Source: Phytohabitans kaempferiae (lineage in GTDB: Bacteria > Actinomycetota > Actinomycetes > Mycobacteriales > Micromonosporaceae). From it: a DNA stretch of 64,000 nucleotides. Both the position numbers and the translations under genes were made by a program. The notes under the pieces were generated by a model. That model was given only the letters and a program-made list of their open reading frames with translations, ran no database searches and was not told the DNA's origin. Location: assembly GCF_042433955.1 (NCBI RefSeq), contig NZ_JBHLUH010000004.1:372001-436000 (forward strand), written 5' to 3'. Position 1 is the stretch's first letter; each line of letters starts with the position of its first letter. Shown here piece by piece: positions 41,499 through 49,826 of the stretch.

Positions 41499-42671
41499 TC
41501 AGCGGTCGAGGTACCGCGCCAGATCGGCCTCGTTGCTCGGGTCCGGGCGGTCGATCGTCGCCGTCACCTTGCCGTCGAGCGTGACCAGGTGAAGCTTGTC
41601 CGCCGTCTGCACGACCAGGCTGTTGTCGGACCGGAAGAAGATCTCGGTGATCCCCTTCAGCTTGGCGGGGAGCGCGATCCGGTGGCCGCTGGTCGTGTCC
41701 AGGACGATCGCGGCGCTGAGTACCCGCGTGGGATCGGTGTTGCCCTGCGCGGTGGCGACGTACCGGCCGTCGTTTGAGATGGCCTGCACCGCGAACGGGC
41801 ACGCGACCTTGCCGCACTCCGCCTGGCGGCTGATGTCGATCCGCCGTACGACGGTGCCGCTCGCTCGGGCGACCACAATCGTGCGGCTCCCCTCGGCGTA
41901 CGCCTTGAAGGTGCCGATCGCGGACCAGGCCAGGTACTCCGGGAACCGGTCGATGTCGAGCTCGCTGAACGTGCCACTGGTGGCGTCGACGTAGCCGAAC
42001 GACTGGCCGCCGGTCGCGGTGTCGCCCTCCATGGCGGTGATGCCGACCAGCAGGCGGTTGGAGTCGGGCATCCAGGCCGGCTCGTTTCCGCCGCCCCAGG
42101 AGACGTTCTCCGCCACGACCTTCCGGGCGCCTCCCGGGCGGACGATCACCAGGTCACCAGGGAACTCGGTGATGTCACGCTTCGGATGTAGCAACGCGAC
42201 CTTGGTCCCGTCGGGCGAGACGGAGGCGACACGGTCGCCCGGCATGCGGGCGCCGAAGCTGGTGGTCCTGGTGACGCCGTCGGTCACCGTGACGACCTCG
42301 ATCTCGGCGCCGACCCGCAGATACACGAGGCGGCCGGGAACGTGGTCGGGCGCGGTGCCGGCCCGCGGCGTGCCCTCGGTGGCTGGCGCCGACGATGCCG
42401 GCGGAGTGGGCACAGTGGACGTCGACAGGGTGGGCGGCACGGCCACCGTCGCCGACTCGCCGGGCTGCGGCACGCTGTTCGACTGCGGCAGCATCTGGAT
42501 CCCGCCGACCGCGGCCGCACCTGCCAGGGCCAGGGCCGCCACCGAGGTGACCGCGGCGCGGCGGTAGCCGAGGCGGCGGGCGCTGGTGTCCACCCGCTGG
42601 CGCAGCGCGGTGTAGTCGGTGTCGGTCATCTCGTCCGCCAGGGTGGCGAGTCGCTGGTTCAGGTCGTTCAT
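41499..42671 (-). CDS. Membrane-anchored beta-propeller protein, putative anti-sigma partner
   Basis: The 390-residue protein has a short cytoplasmic N-terminus (1-35), one membrane helix (about 39-58; VTSVAALALAGAAAVGG) and a Pro/Thr/Ser linker (about 65-105). A TolB/WD40-like beta-propeller follows, with blades such as VASVSPDGTKVALLH, EPAWMPDSNRLLVGI and QAISNDGRYVATAQG. Its start overlaps the ECF sigma stop by four bases. The topology fits an anti-sigma factor or signal receptor for that sigma. No zinc-binding anti-sigma motif was seen. Confidence 0.75.
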   Translation of the reverse strand: MNDLNQRLATLADEMTDTDYTALRQRVDTSARRLGYRRAAVTSVAALALAGAAAVGGIQMLPQSNSVPQPGESATVAVPPTLSTSTVPTPPASSAPATEGTPRAGTAPDHVPGRLVYLRVGAEIEVVTVTDGVTRTTSFGARMPGDRVASVSPDGTKVALLHPKRDITEFPGDLVIVRPGGARKVVAENVSWGGGNEPAWMPDSNRLLVGITAMEGDTATGGQSFGYVDATSGTFSELDIDRFPEYLAWSAIGTFKAYAEGSRTIVVARASGTVVRRIDISRQAECGKVACPFAVQAISNDGRYVATAQGNTDPTRVLSAAIVLDTTSGHRIALPAKLKGITEIFFRSDNSLVVQTADKLHLVTLDGKVTATIDRPDPSNEADLARYLDR

Positions 42672-43234
42672 CGGGTCACCCCTTCGGACAGGTCGATCTC
42701 GGGCATCAGTTCGCGGAGCCTGCTGAGGGCACGGGCGGTGTGGCTCTTGACCGTGCCCACACGGCAGTTGAGGATCTCGGCGGTCTCCGCCTCGCTGTGG
42801 TCCTCGAAGTACCGCAGAACGACCACCGCCCGCTGGCGGGCCGGCAGGGCCTGGAGCGCCCGGCGCAGCGCCAGCCGCTCGACCGCGTTGTGGGCGTGAT
42901 CGGAGTGGTCGCGGTGCTCCGGCAGCTCGCCCGGCATGGTCTCGACCACCTTGCGCCGGCGCCACATGCTCACCTGGAGGTGGTACATGACGCGGCGGGC
43001 GTACGCCTCGGGGTTGCCGTCGGAGAGCCGCTGCCAGGCCCGGAACGTACGGGCCAGTGCGTCCTGGACCAGATCCTCGGCCAGGTGCTTGTCACCGGTC
43101 AGCAGGTACGCCGTGCGCAGCAGCGCCGGCGCACGCCCGCGGAAGAAGGCGTCGAAGTCGTTGGTCATCTGCTCCACCACAGGCGATCGGGCGGTGATGC
43201 CTGCCGGGGCGGCCCCGGTCATGGCTTGGGTCAT
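42668..43234 (-). CDS. ECF (SigE-family) RNA polymerase sigma factor
   Basis: The 188-residue ECF sigma factor has region 2 at about residues 40-70 (LLRTAYLLTGDKHLAEDLVQ) and region 4 at about 128-180 (LPARQRAVVVLRYFEDHSEA; CRVGTVKSHTARALSRLREL). It is coupled by ATGA overlap to the membrane propeller gene. The start has CGGAG at good spacing. The 9-mer GTAACCCGG about 84 bases upstream is identical to one 47 bases upstream of the other sigma operon, suggesting related autoregulated promoters. Confidence 0.88.
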   Translation of the reverse strand: MTQAMTGAAPAGITARSPVVEQMTNDFDAFFRGRAPALLRTAYLLTGDKHLAEDLVQDALARTFRAWQRLSDGNPEAYARRVMYHLQVSMWRRRKVVETMPGELPEHRDHSDHAHNAVERLALRRALQALPARQRAVVVLRYFEDHSEAETAEILNCRVGTVKSHTARALSRLRELMPEIDLSEGVTR

Positions 43235-43431
43235 GGAACAACTCCGTCGGAAGGAAACTTACGGCGATGGCCTGCGCGCGGCGATGGACACACGTATAAA
43301 CGTCACCGTGTTCCATGCCGGGTTACCGCCGTAGCCCCCATTTCCGGTCGCGAAGTCGACCCGAGCACATGACAACCTCGACGGGCCTGGACGCGTTCAA
43401 GCGCTTAGGCCCGCCGGGTCGATCGAAGCCG

Positions 43432-44193
43432 CTACGGGCGAGCGCCGGCCGCGCCGAAGGCACGACCGATCTCCTCCGCGGCGTCCAGCAGTGGGGCGGC
43501 GAACTCGGCCGCCCGGTCGAGGCTGAGGTCGTACTCCAGTCCGGAGATGCTGATACCCGCCACCGGGACGCCGCCGTCGTCCAGGACCGCGGCGGCGATG
43601 CAGCGCGTGTGCTGCTCGTTTTCGCCGTCGTCCCAGGCCCAGCCGCGCGCCCGGATCTGCGCGAGGTGAGCCATCAGCCCCGCCGGGTCGGTGATTGTGG
43701 CCGGGGTCATGGCGGGCAGCCCGGTGCGGGCGGCGATCGCGGTGACCTCGGGCTCCGGCAGGCACGCCAGGATGGCCTTGCCCATCCCGGTGGAGTGCAG
43801 GTGTACGGCCTGGCCGATGTACGAGCGCATCTGGTACGCCCGCTGGCCGTCCAGCTTCTCGGTGTAGAGCACCTGGTCGCCTTGCCGTACTCCGAGGTGG
43901 ATGGTGTAGCCGGTGATTTCGTTGAGCCGCTGTATCGCGTGCCGCACCAGCTCGGCGTGGCCGCCCTTGTTGATCAGCCGTCCGGCGAGGCCGAGCAGCC
44001 TGGTGTGTGGCGCGTAGCCGCGGTCGTGGTCCTGCCGGACCCAGCCGGCGGCGACCAGCTCGTTGAGGATCCGGTGTGCGGTGCTCAGCGGCAGGCCGGT
44101 GGCCCGGCAGATGTCCGAGAGCCGCCGCTCGGTGGTCACGGCGTCGAGGACGAGCAACACCTTCTCGACGGCGGAGGGCGGTTCGGCGGTCAC
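43432..44193 (-). CDS. IclR-family regulator of sugar-acid catabolism
   Basis: The 253-residue regulator starts at GTG, with winged helix at about residues 5-60 (RRLSDICRATGLPLSTAHRI) and IclR effector domain (about 75-245; MRSYIGQAVHLHSTGMGKAI, HTRCIAAAVLDDGGVPVAGI). It lies five bases downstream of the SDR gene and is transcribed with kduI, suggesting autoregulation through the kduI promoter. KdgR-type IclR proteins commonly control kdu genes. Confidence 0.86.
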   Translation of the reverse strand: MTAEPPSAVEKVLLVLDAVTTERRLSDICRATGLPLSTAHRILNELVAAGWVRQDHDRGYAPHTRLLGLAGRLINKGGHAELVRHAIQRLNEITGYTIHLGVRQGDQVLYTEKLDGQRAYQMRSYIGQAVHLHSTGMGKAILACLPEPEVTAIAARTGLPAMTPATITDPAGLMAHLAQIRARGWAWDDGENEQHTRCIAAAVLDDGGVPVAGISISGLEYDLSLDRAAEFAAPLLDAAEEIGRAFGAAGARP

Positions 44194-44198
44194 GGGTA

Positions 44199-44951
44199 TC
44201 AGCGTCCCATCCAACCACCGTCGACGACGAGCACGTGTCCGTGTACGTAGCGGGAGTCGGGACCGGCCAGGAACACCACCGGCCCGGCGATGTCGTCGGG
44301 CGTACCCCACCGGCCGGCTGGGATGCGTTCGCGGATGGCCCGTTCGCGGTCGGGATCGCGGCGCAGCGGCTCGGTGTTGTCGGTGACGACGTAGCCCGGC
44401 GCGACCGCGTTGACGTTCACGCCGCGGCCGGCCCACTCGTTGGCCAGTGCCTTGGTCAGGCCGACGACCGCGTGCTTGCTGGCCGCGTACGCCGGCACGG
44501 TGACGCCGCCCTGAAACGACAGGAGCGAGGCGATCGTGATGATTCGCCCGTCGCCGTTGGCCAGCATGTGGCGGCCCACCGCGGCGCTCATCGCGAAGAC
44601 GGCGTCGAGGTTGAGGGTGAGTACGCGTCGCCAGTCCGGCATCGAGGTCTCCTCGGCCGGCCCGCGGTGGATCATCCCGGCGTTGTTGACCAGGATGTCG
44701 ATCCGGCGCCGCGCGAGCAGCGCATCCAGTTCGCCGGCGGCCCGGTCGGCGTCGAGCAGATCGCAGACGACCGACTCGGCGGAGCGGCCGAGGGCGCGCA
44801 CCTCGTCGGGCACGTCGCCGGCCTCGGCCCGGTCCCAGCAGACCAGGTCGGCGCCGGCGGCGGCCAGCGCCAGCGCGCTCGCCCGGCCGATGCCGGTGCG
44901 GGCGCCGGTGACCAGCGCGGTACGCCCGGCCAGCGGCAGGCCGCCGCTCAC
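44199..44951 (-). CDS. SDR oxidoreductase, KduD-like (2-deoxy-D-gluconate 3-dehydrogenase type)
   Basis: The 250-residue classical SDR has TGARTGIG at the NAD site (about residue 14), NNAG (about 90), the catalytic Ser in IITIASLLSF, and YAASK (about 154). Next to kduI it probably reduces 2,5-diketo-3-deoxygluconate to KDG, the KduD reaction. The GTG start overlaps the kduI stop (GTGA). Sequence alone cannot exclude a different sugar-acid substrate. Confidence 0.82.
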   Translation of the reverse strand: MSGGLPLAGRTALVTGARTGIGRASALALAAAGADLVCWDRAEAGDVPDEVRALGRSAESVVCDLLDADRAAGELDALLARRRIDILVNNAGMIHRGPAEETSMPDWRRVLTLNLDAVFAMSAAVGRHMLANGDGRIITIASLLSFQGGVTVPAYAASKHAVVGLTKALANEWAGRGVNVNAVAPGYVVTDNTEPLRRDPDRERAIRERIPAGRWGTPDDIAGPVVFLAGPDSRYVHGHVLVVDGGWMGR

Positions 44952-45763
44952 CGCAGGTCCCGGGTCGGGACGACCTCGACGTCCGAGTAGTCGACGTTCT
45001 CGCCGGCCATGGCCCAGACGAACGAGTACGCCCTGGTGCCGGCACCGCTGTGCACCGACCACGGCGGCGACACGACGGCCTGGCGGTCCGCCATGATCAG
45101 GCTGCGCGTGTTGTCCGGCTCGCCGCAGAGGTGCACGACGCGGTCGTCCTCGCCGAGCCCGAAGTACAGGTAGATCTCGGTACGCCGGTCGTGCACGTGG
45201 CACGGCATGGTGTTCCACACGCTGCCCTCGGCCAGTGTGGTGATGCCGACGACGAGCTGGTTGGAGGCGACCCCGCCGGCGTGCACGTACTTGCGGATCG
45301 TGCGCACATTGGACTCCGCCTGCGTACCCAGGTGCAGGGCCTCCACCTCGTCGCGGCGGGCCAGCCGCGTGGGGTCGGGCCGGTGCGCGGGCGCGGAGAC
45401 CAGGTAGTACGCCGCCGTGCCGGCCAGCCGTACGTCCCTGCTGCCCATCCCGACGTAGAGCACGTCGCCCGCGACCAGCTCGTACCCGGTGTCGTCGACG
45501 GTGACGGTGCCGGAACCGTCCAGGCAGATCACCGCCAGTTCGCGGCGCTCGCAGAAGTAGCCGGCGCGCAGCGGGTCCGGCGTGGGCAGGGTCAGCGAAC
45601 CGCCCGCCGGGACCGCACCACCGATCACCAACCGGTCGTGGTGGGTCATGGACAGCCGGATCTCGCCCGGCGTGAACAGGTCGGGCACCACGAACCGCTC
45701 GCGCAGTGCGGCGGTGGTGAGGCCGGCCATCTCCGCCGGATGGGTCGCGTGTTGAACGTACAT
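44948..45763 (-). CDS. kduI: 5-dehydro-4-deoxy-D-glucuronate isomerase
   Basis: The 271-residue cupin isomerase acts in uronate degradation, converting 5-keto-4-deoxyuronate to 2,5-diketo-3-deoxygluconate. The KduI pattern is clear: MTHHDRLVIGGAVPAGG, SNVRTIRKYV, and the metal-binding WNTMPCHVHDRRTEIYLYF with two His and a Glu, plus SPPWSVHSGAGT. It is first in the minus-strand kduI-SDR-iclR operon and has GGAAGGAA as ribosome binding site. Its presence implies use of unsaturated uronates released from pectin or other uronic-acid polymers. Confidence 0.92.
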   Translation of the reverse strand: MYVQHATHPAEMAGLTTAALRERFVVPDLFTPGEIRLSMTHHDRLVIGGAVPAGGSLTLPTPDPLRAGYFCERRELAVICLDGSGTVTVDDTGYELVAGDVLYVGMGSRDVRLAGTAAYYLVSAPAHRPDPTRLARRDEVEALHLGTQAESNVRTIRKYVHAGGVASNQLVVGITTLAEGSVWNTMPCHVHDRRTEIYLYFGLGEDDRVVHLCGEPDNTRSLIMADRQAVVSPPWSVHSGAGTRAYSFVWAMAGENVDYSDVEVVPTRDLR

Positions 45764-45771
45764 GAGATTCC

Positions 45772-45806
45772 TTCCGTACGACAGAAACTCTTTCCTTCTG
45801 ACGGAA
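45772..45806. promoter_or_regulatory. IclR operator pair between kduI and aldo/keto reductase genes
   Basis: TTCCG-TACGA-CAGAA (45772-45786) repeats the TTCYG-N5-CRGAA design of the other IclR-linked promoters. A second, shorter repeat TTCTG-A-CGGAA lies at 45796-45806. Both sit between the divergent kduI and aldo/keto reductase starts, so one IclR protein could control both directions. Confidence 0.6.
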
Positions 45807-45868
45807 GATGCCTGATACTGGGGTCAAAGCGCAAGGCCAGTACGCAGAGTTATCGGAGAGTTGATCCA

Positions 45869-46738
45869 ATGCACCTGGCGGGTAGGGAGGTCGGCGGGAT
45901 CGGCCTGGGCTTGCTTCCGCTGGCCGCCGAGGGCCGACCTGACTACGACGACGCGGTGGCCACGGTCCGTCACGCCGTCGAGGTTGGCGTGCCGTTCCTG
46001 GACACTGCGGACTGCTACGGCCTGACCAGCCACGACCACGGCTACGGCGAGCGGCTCGCGGCAGCCGCGCTGGCCACGTTCGGCCCTGGCTGGCCGGACC
46101 GGGTCCTGATCGCGACGAAGGGCGGGCTGCTGCGCGGCGAGACCGGCGGCTGGATCAACGACGCGCGCCCCGAGCACCTCTTCCGAGCCTGCGACGCCAG
46201 CCTCCAGCGGCTCGGCCTGGAGTCGATTCCGCTCTACCAGCTCCACCGTCCGGATCCGGCGGTGCCGATCGAGGAGTCGGTCGGCGCCCTGGGCGAGCTG
46301 CGGCGGCAGGGCAAGATCCAGCACATCGGGGTCAGCAACTTCAGCGTCGACATGATCGAGCGGGTCCGCCCGATCGCACCGATCAGCAGCGTGCAAAACC
46401 GGCTCTCCCTCTTCGACCGGGAGGAGCTGGCCACGGTGGCGCACTGCCAGCGGCTCGGCATCGCGTTCCTCGCCTGGGGCCCGCTGGGCGGCCGGCGGCG
46501 GGCGCCCCGGCTCGCCGCCGCCCTGCCGGCGCTGGCCCCGGTCGCCGCCCGGCATGGCGCCACCCCGCACGAGATCGCGCTCGCCTGGCTGCTCGCCCAG
46601 GGGCCAAACGTCGTGGCGATCCCGGGCTGCACCACACCGTCCATGGTGGACAGCGCGCGCAGCGCCGCCACCGTGCGCCTCTCCGGCGCCGACCTCGCCG
46701 AGGTCACCGCCGCCGTCGCGGCCGAGGAGCCGGCATGA
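45869..46738 (+). CDS. Aldo/keto reductase
   Basis: The 289-residue NADPH-dependent (beta/alpha)8 oxidoreductase has catalytic Asp and Tyr in FLDTADCYG (about residue 42), Lys in VLIATKGG, and His in LYQLHRPDP. The C-terminal cofactor loop is VVAIPGCTTPSMVDSA. It heads a plus-strand sugar-acid operon with a Gfo/Idh/MocA dehydrogenase and an SMP-30-type lactonase, and could oxidise or reduce an aldose such as L-fucose or D-galactose. Start ATG 45869 follows CGGAGAG. Confidence 0.85.
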   Translation: MHLAGREVGGIGLGLLPLAAEGRPDYDDAVATVRHAVEVGVPFLDTADCYGLTSHDHGYGERLAAAALATFGPGWPDRVLIATKGGLLRGETGGWINDARPEHLFRACDASLQRLGLESIPLYQLHRPDPAVPIEESVGALGELRRQGKIQHIGVSNFSVDMIERVRPIAPISSVQNRLSLFDREELATVAHCQRLGIAFLAWGPLGGRRRAPRLAAALPALAPVAARHGATPHEIALAWLLAQGPNVVAIPGCTTPSMVDSARSAATVRLSGADLAEVTAAVAAEEPA

Positions 46739-46877
46739 CCCGCCCTCGCGACGACAACACCGAAACGACCAGCCGTCGCGGGCGGCGGGCCGACCTGGCC
46801 CGCCCTCTCCACTGGACCGCCGAAACGACCAGCATGAGCCCCGCCGCCCCGGTGGGGTCGAGAAAGGAAGATCCGTC

Positions 46878-47906
46878 ATGACGCACCGCAGCCCGCTGCC
46901 GATCGCCGTGGTCGGCGCCGGCATCTTCGGCCAGCGGCACGCCCGCGTGCTGTCCGAGAACCCCCAGGCGGACCTACGGCTCATCGTCGACCCCAATGTG
47001 GAGCAGGGCCGCGCGGTCGCCGACCGGTTCGGCTGCGGCCACGTGGCCACGACCGAGGAGGCGCTCGCCCAGGGCGGCGTCGAGGCGTTCACCGTCGCGG
47101 TGCCGGATCGGCTGCACCTGGAGGCCGCCGAGCCGCTGCTGGCCGCGGGCAAGGCGGTCCTGGTGGAGAAGCCGATGGCGCACAGCCTGGAGGCGGCCCA
47201 GCGGATGCGCGAGGTAGCCGAGAAGTCCGGCGCGCGCCTGATGGTGGGGCAGCTCTTCCGCTTCGACGGCCGATACCTGTCGATGCGCAAGGCGGTCGAG
47301 GCGGGCGCGCTCGGCACGTTCCTGCACGGCGCGGCCAGCCGGCTCAGCTTCGCCCGGGTCGGCCAGCGCAACCAGGGCAACAGCTCCGTGCTGTGGTACC
47401 TCGGCATCCACGAGGTGGACGCGATCCAGTGGATCAGCGGCGAGCGGATCACCGAGGTGTCCGCGGCCCGGGTCGCCAAGCACATGCCGACGCTGGGCGT
47501 CGACTCCGAGGACGCGATCGTCGCGATCGTCAGGTTCGCGTCCGGCGCGGTAGGGCAGCTCTGCTTCGGCTGGTCGATGGCCGAGCACATGCCGGCCGGC
47601 CTGCGGATCGGGATGGAGCTGGTCGGCACCGCCGGCACCGTCGAGCTCAACACGCAGGGCAGCGGCGTCACCGTGTACACGGCGGGGCAGACCCAGATGC
47701 CGGAGTTCATCTACTCCGCGGAGGTCGACGACCGGTTGGTCGGCAGCCTGGCGGCCGAGTTCGGGCACTTCGTCCGGGCGGTCGTCGAGGACACGGAGTT
47801 CGCGGTGCCGATCGCCGACGCGATGGCCAACGTGGCGGTCAACGACGCCATCCTCCGCTCTGTCCGGTCTGGACAGTGGGAGAAGGTCGAGCCGGTGGCC
47901 GGCTGA
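46878..47906 (+). CDS. Gfo/Idh/MocA-family NAD(P)-dependent dehydrogenase
   Basis: The 342-residue protein has an N-terminal Rossmann fold (IAVVGAGIFGQRHARVL) and the family EKPMAHSLEAA motif near residue 97. The C-terminal alpha/beta domain includes the WYLGIHEVDAIQW motif, with a His likely near the sugar. Enzymes of this family oxidise inositols, sugars or glucosides. The operon context suggests oxidation of a sugar to a lactone, which the next enzyme would open. Confidence 0.85.
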   Translation: MTHRSPLPIAVVGAGIFGQRHARVLSENPQADLRLIVDPNVEQGRAVADRFGCGHVATTEEALAQGGVEAFTVAVPDRLHLEAAEPLLAAGKAVLVEKPMAHSLEAAQRMREVAEKSGARLMVGQLFRFDGRYLSMRKAVEAGALGTFLHGAASRLSFARVGQRNQGNSSVLWYLGIHEVDAIQWISGERITEVSAARVAKHMPTLGVDSEDAIVAIVRFASGAVGQLCFGWSMAEHMPAGLRIGMELVGTAGTVELNTQGSGVTVYTAGQTQMPEFIYSAEVDDRLVGSLAAEFGHFVRAVVEDTEFAVPIADAMANVAVNDAILRSVRSGQWEKVEPVAG

Positions 47907-47909
47907 GCC

Positions 47910-48752
47910 GTGGCGGAGACGCGCCTGCTCGCCACCGGATTCGGCTTCACCGAGGGGCCGCTGTTCGACGCGGCCACCGGCGAGGTGATCTTCAGCGACC
48001 TGTTGATGGACGTACGCCGGGCCTGGCACCCCCGGCACGGGGTACGCGTGGTGAAGACGCCTACACACCGGGCGAACGGGCTGGCGTTCGACCGGGAGCA
48101 CCGGCTGATCGCCTGCGAGCACACCACGAGCCGAGTGGTACGCGAGGAGCCGGACGGCGAGTGCCGCGTGCTGGCCGACCGCTGGGACGGGCGGGAGCTG
48201 AACTCCCCCAACGACGTGATCGTCTCCCGGTCCGGGCACGTCTACTTTACCGACCCGACGTACGGGCGGCGGGCCCGGCTGGGCCTGGCCCGCCCCACCG
48301 AGCTGGACTTCCAGGGCGTGTACCGGATCGACCCGACCACCGGCGGGCTCGACCTGCTCGCCACCGACTTCGCCCAGCCCAACGGCCTGTGCCTGGCGCC
48401 GGACGAGCGGACGCTGTACGTGGCCGACACGGAGCGGGCTGAGGTGCGCCGGGTCGCGCTGGTCGGCGGCGTACCGGCCGGACCGTGGTCGGTGCTCGCC
48501 GGCGGGCTGGCCGCGTCCGGACGCCCCGGGCGACCGGACGGCATGGCCTGCACCGAGCGGGGCGACGTGCTGGTCACCGGCCCCGAGGGCATCCACGCCT
48601 TCACACCGCAGGGCGTGCCGGCCGGCGTGATCCCGGTGCCCGAGCGGGCGCACAACATGGCGTGGGGCGGGCCCGACCGGCGCGACCTGTACATCGCCGC
48701 CGCCGGCTCGCTCTACGTGCGCCGGATGCCCGTGCCCGGCACCGCGGCGTGA
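47910..48752 (+). CDS. SMP-30/gluconolactonase-family lactonase
   Basis: The 280-residue six-bladed beta-propeller lactonase has metal ligands in FTEGPLF (Glu, about residue 14), SPNDV (Asn) and GRPDGMA (Asp). It hydrolyses sugar lactones to aldonic acids, fitting directly after the dehydrogenase, whose stop is three bases upstream. The start is GTG with coupling expected. The 3' end overlaps an imperfect tandem duplication continuing past the stop. Confidence 0.85.
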   Translation: MAETRLLATGFGFTEGPLFDAATGEVIFSDLLMDVRRAWHPRHGVRVVKTPTHRANGLAFDREHRLIACEHTTSRVVREEPDGECRVLADRWDGRELNSPNDVIVSRSGHVYFTDPTYGRRARLGLARPTELDFQGVYRIDPTTGGLDLLATDFAQPNGLCLAPDERTLYVADTERAEVRRVALVGGVPAGPWSVLAGGLAASGRPGRPDGMACTERGDVLVTGPEGIHAFTPQGVPAGVIPVPERAHNMAWGGPDRRDLYIAAAGSLYVRRMPVPGTAA

Positions 48753-48816
48753 ACCGCCACCGGCGCGCTCCGCGTGCGCCGGATGCCCGCGCCCGGCGCA
48801 CCGGCATGAACCGCCG
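48713..48816. repeat. Imperfect tandem duplication at 3' end of lactonase gene
   Basis: The last codons of the lactonase gene (CGTGCGCCGGATGCCCG...) and the following stretch starting near 48770 are nearly identical for about 45 bases, including the stop-codon context (tgaaccgcc). The duplicate would read RVRRMPAPG in the same style as YVRRMPVPG. It appears to be a recent slip or duplication with no coding consequence. Confidence 0.55.
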
Positions 48817-48872
48817 GCCACCACCGGCCACGATCCGCCGGGCATCAGCGTCACCGCGAGGGGCGGCGCACG

Positions 48873-49826
48873 TCAGTACCCCCGCGCCGGGTCCACCACG
48901 TTGCGCAGCGGCCGGCCGGCGAGGAAGCGGTCGAGGTTGTCGGCGAAAAGCTCCCGCCGGCGCCGGGACCGGTGCGGACTCACCCCGACGGAGTGCGACG
49001 TGAGGATCACGTTGTCCAGCGTCCAGAGTGGACTCGACGGCGGCGGTGGCTCCTCGGCCGACACGTCCAGCCCGGCCCCGGCGATGGTGCCGGCGGCGAG
49101 CCGCTCGATCAGCGCCGGCTCGTCCAGCACCGCGCCGCGCCCCACGTTGACGAGCAGCGCCCTCGGGCGCAGCGCGGCGACCGCGGCCCGGTCGAAGAGG
49201 CCGGCGGTGCGCGGCGTGTGCGGCAGCGCCAGCACCACGACGTCGGCGCCGGCCACCGCCGAAACGAGCTGATCCGGCGGTACCACCGCGGAGACGTGGG
49301 GCGGGAGCGGCTGGTCCAGCCGCCGCCGGATCCCCACGACGGTGCAGCCGAGGCCGTGGAAGCGCTCGGCCACCGCCGTACCGATGTCGCCGAGGCCCAC
49401 CACCAGCACCGTGGAACCGGTCAGCTCCAGGCACGCGTCGTTGCGCCGCCAGACCCGATCGCGCGCCTGCCGTACGTGCACGTCGATCCGCCGGCACAGC
49501 GCGAGGGTCAGCGCCACCGCGTGTTCGGCGGCCGGGATCGCGAACACGCCGCGCGCGTTGGTGACCAGCAGCCCGTCCGGAAAGCGGCGGCCGTCCAGCC
49601 CGACGCTGGGCAGTTGCAGCCAGCGCAGCCGCCCGCCGCCGAGCAGCCCGGCCGGCGGCGTACCCATGATCACGTCAACGGTGTCCACGTCGGTGGGTCC
49701 GATCGCCGAGACCTCGGCCTCGGCGAACCGGACGCCTGGAAACCGGTGGCGCAGCTCGGCCACGTCGGCCGGGTCCAACCGGAAGTGCCCGGCGTACGCC
49801 AGCAGCACCTCGGTCGCGACGGTCAC
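48873..49826 (-). CDS. D-2-hydroxyacid dehydrogenase
   Basis: The 317-residue NAD-dependent dehydrogenase has dinucleotide motif GLGDIG (about residue 140), the Arg-bearing NVGRGAVLDEPALI (about 228) and the Glu region DVSAEEPPP. The catalytic His is in VILTSHSVG near residue 281. It oxidises or reduces D-2-hydroxy acids. Its GTG start overlaps the dehydratase stop (GTGA), so it probably handles the 2-keto acid made by that dehydratase. Confidence 0.85.
   Translation of the reverse strand: MTVATEVLLAYAGHFRLDPADVAELRHRFPGVRFAEAEVSAIGPTDVDTVDVIMGTPPAGLLGGGRLRWLQLPSVGLDGRRFPDGLLVTNARGVFAIPAAEHAVALTLALCRRIDVHVRQARDRVWRRNDACLELTGSTVLVVGLGDIGTAVAERFHGLGCTVVGIRRRLDQPLPPHVSAVVPPDQLVSAVAGADVVVLALPHTPRTAGLFDRAAVAALRPRALLVNVGRGAVLDEPALIERLAAGTIAGAGLDVSAEEPPPPSSPLWTLDNVILTSHSVGVSPHRSRRRRELFADNLDRFLAGRPLRNVVDPARGY

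Noticed and set aside
37070..41592. Long plus-strand open frames opposite the two secreted proteins
   Set aside because: They are antisense to genes with signal peptides and repeated modules, and have Arg/Val/Asp-biased shadow composition.
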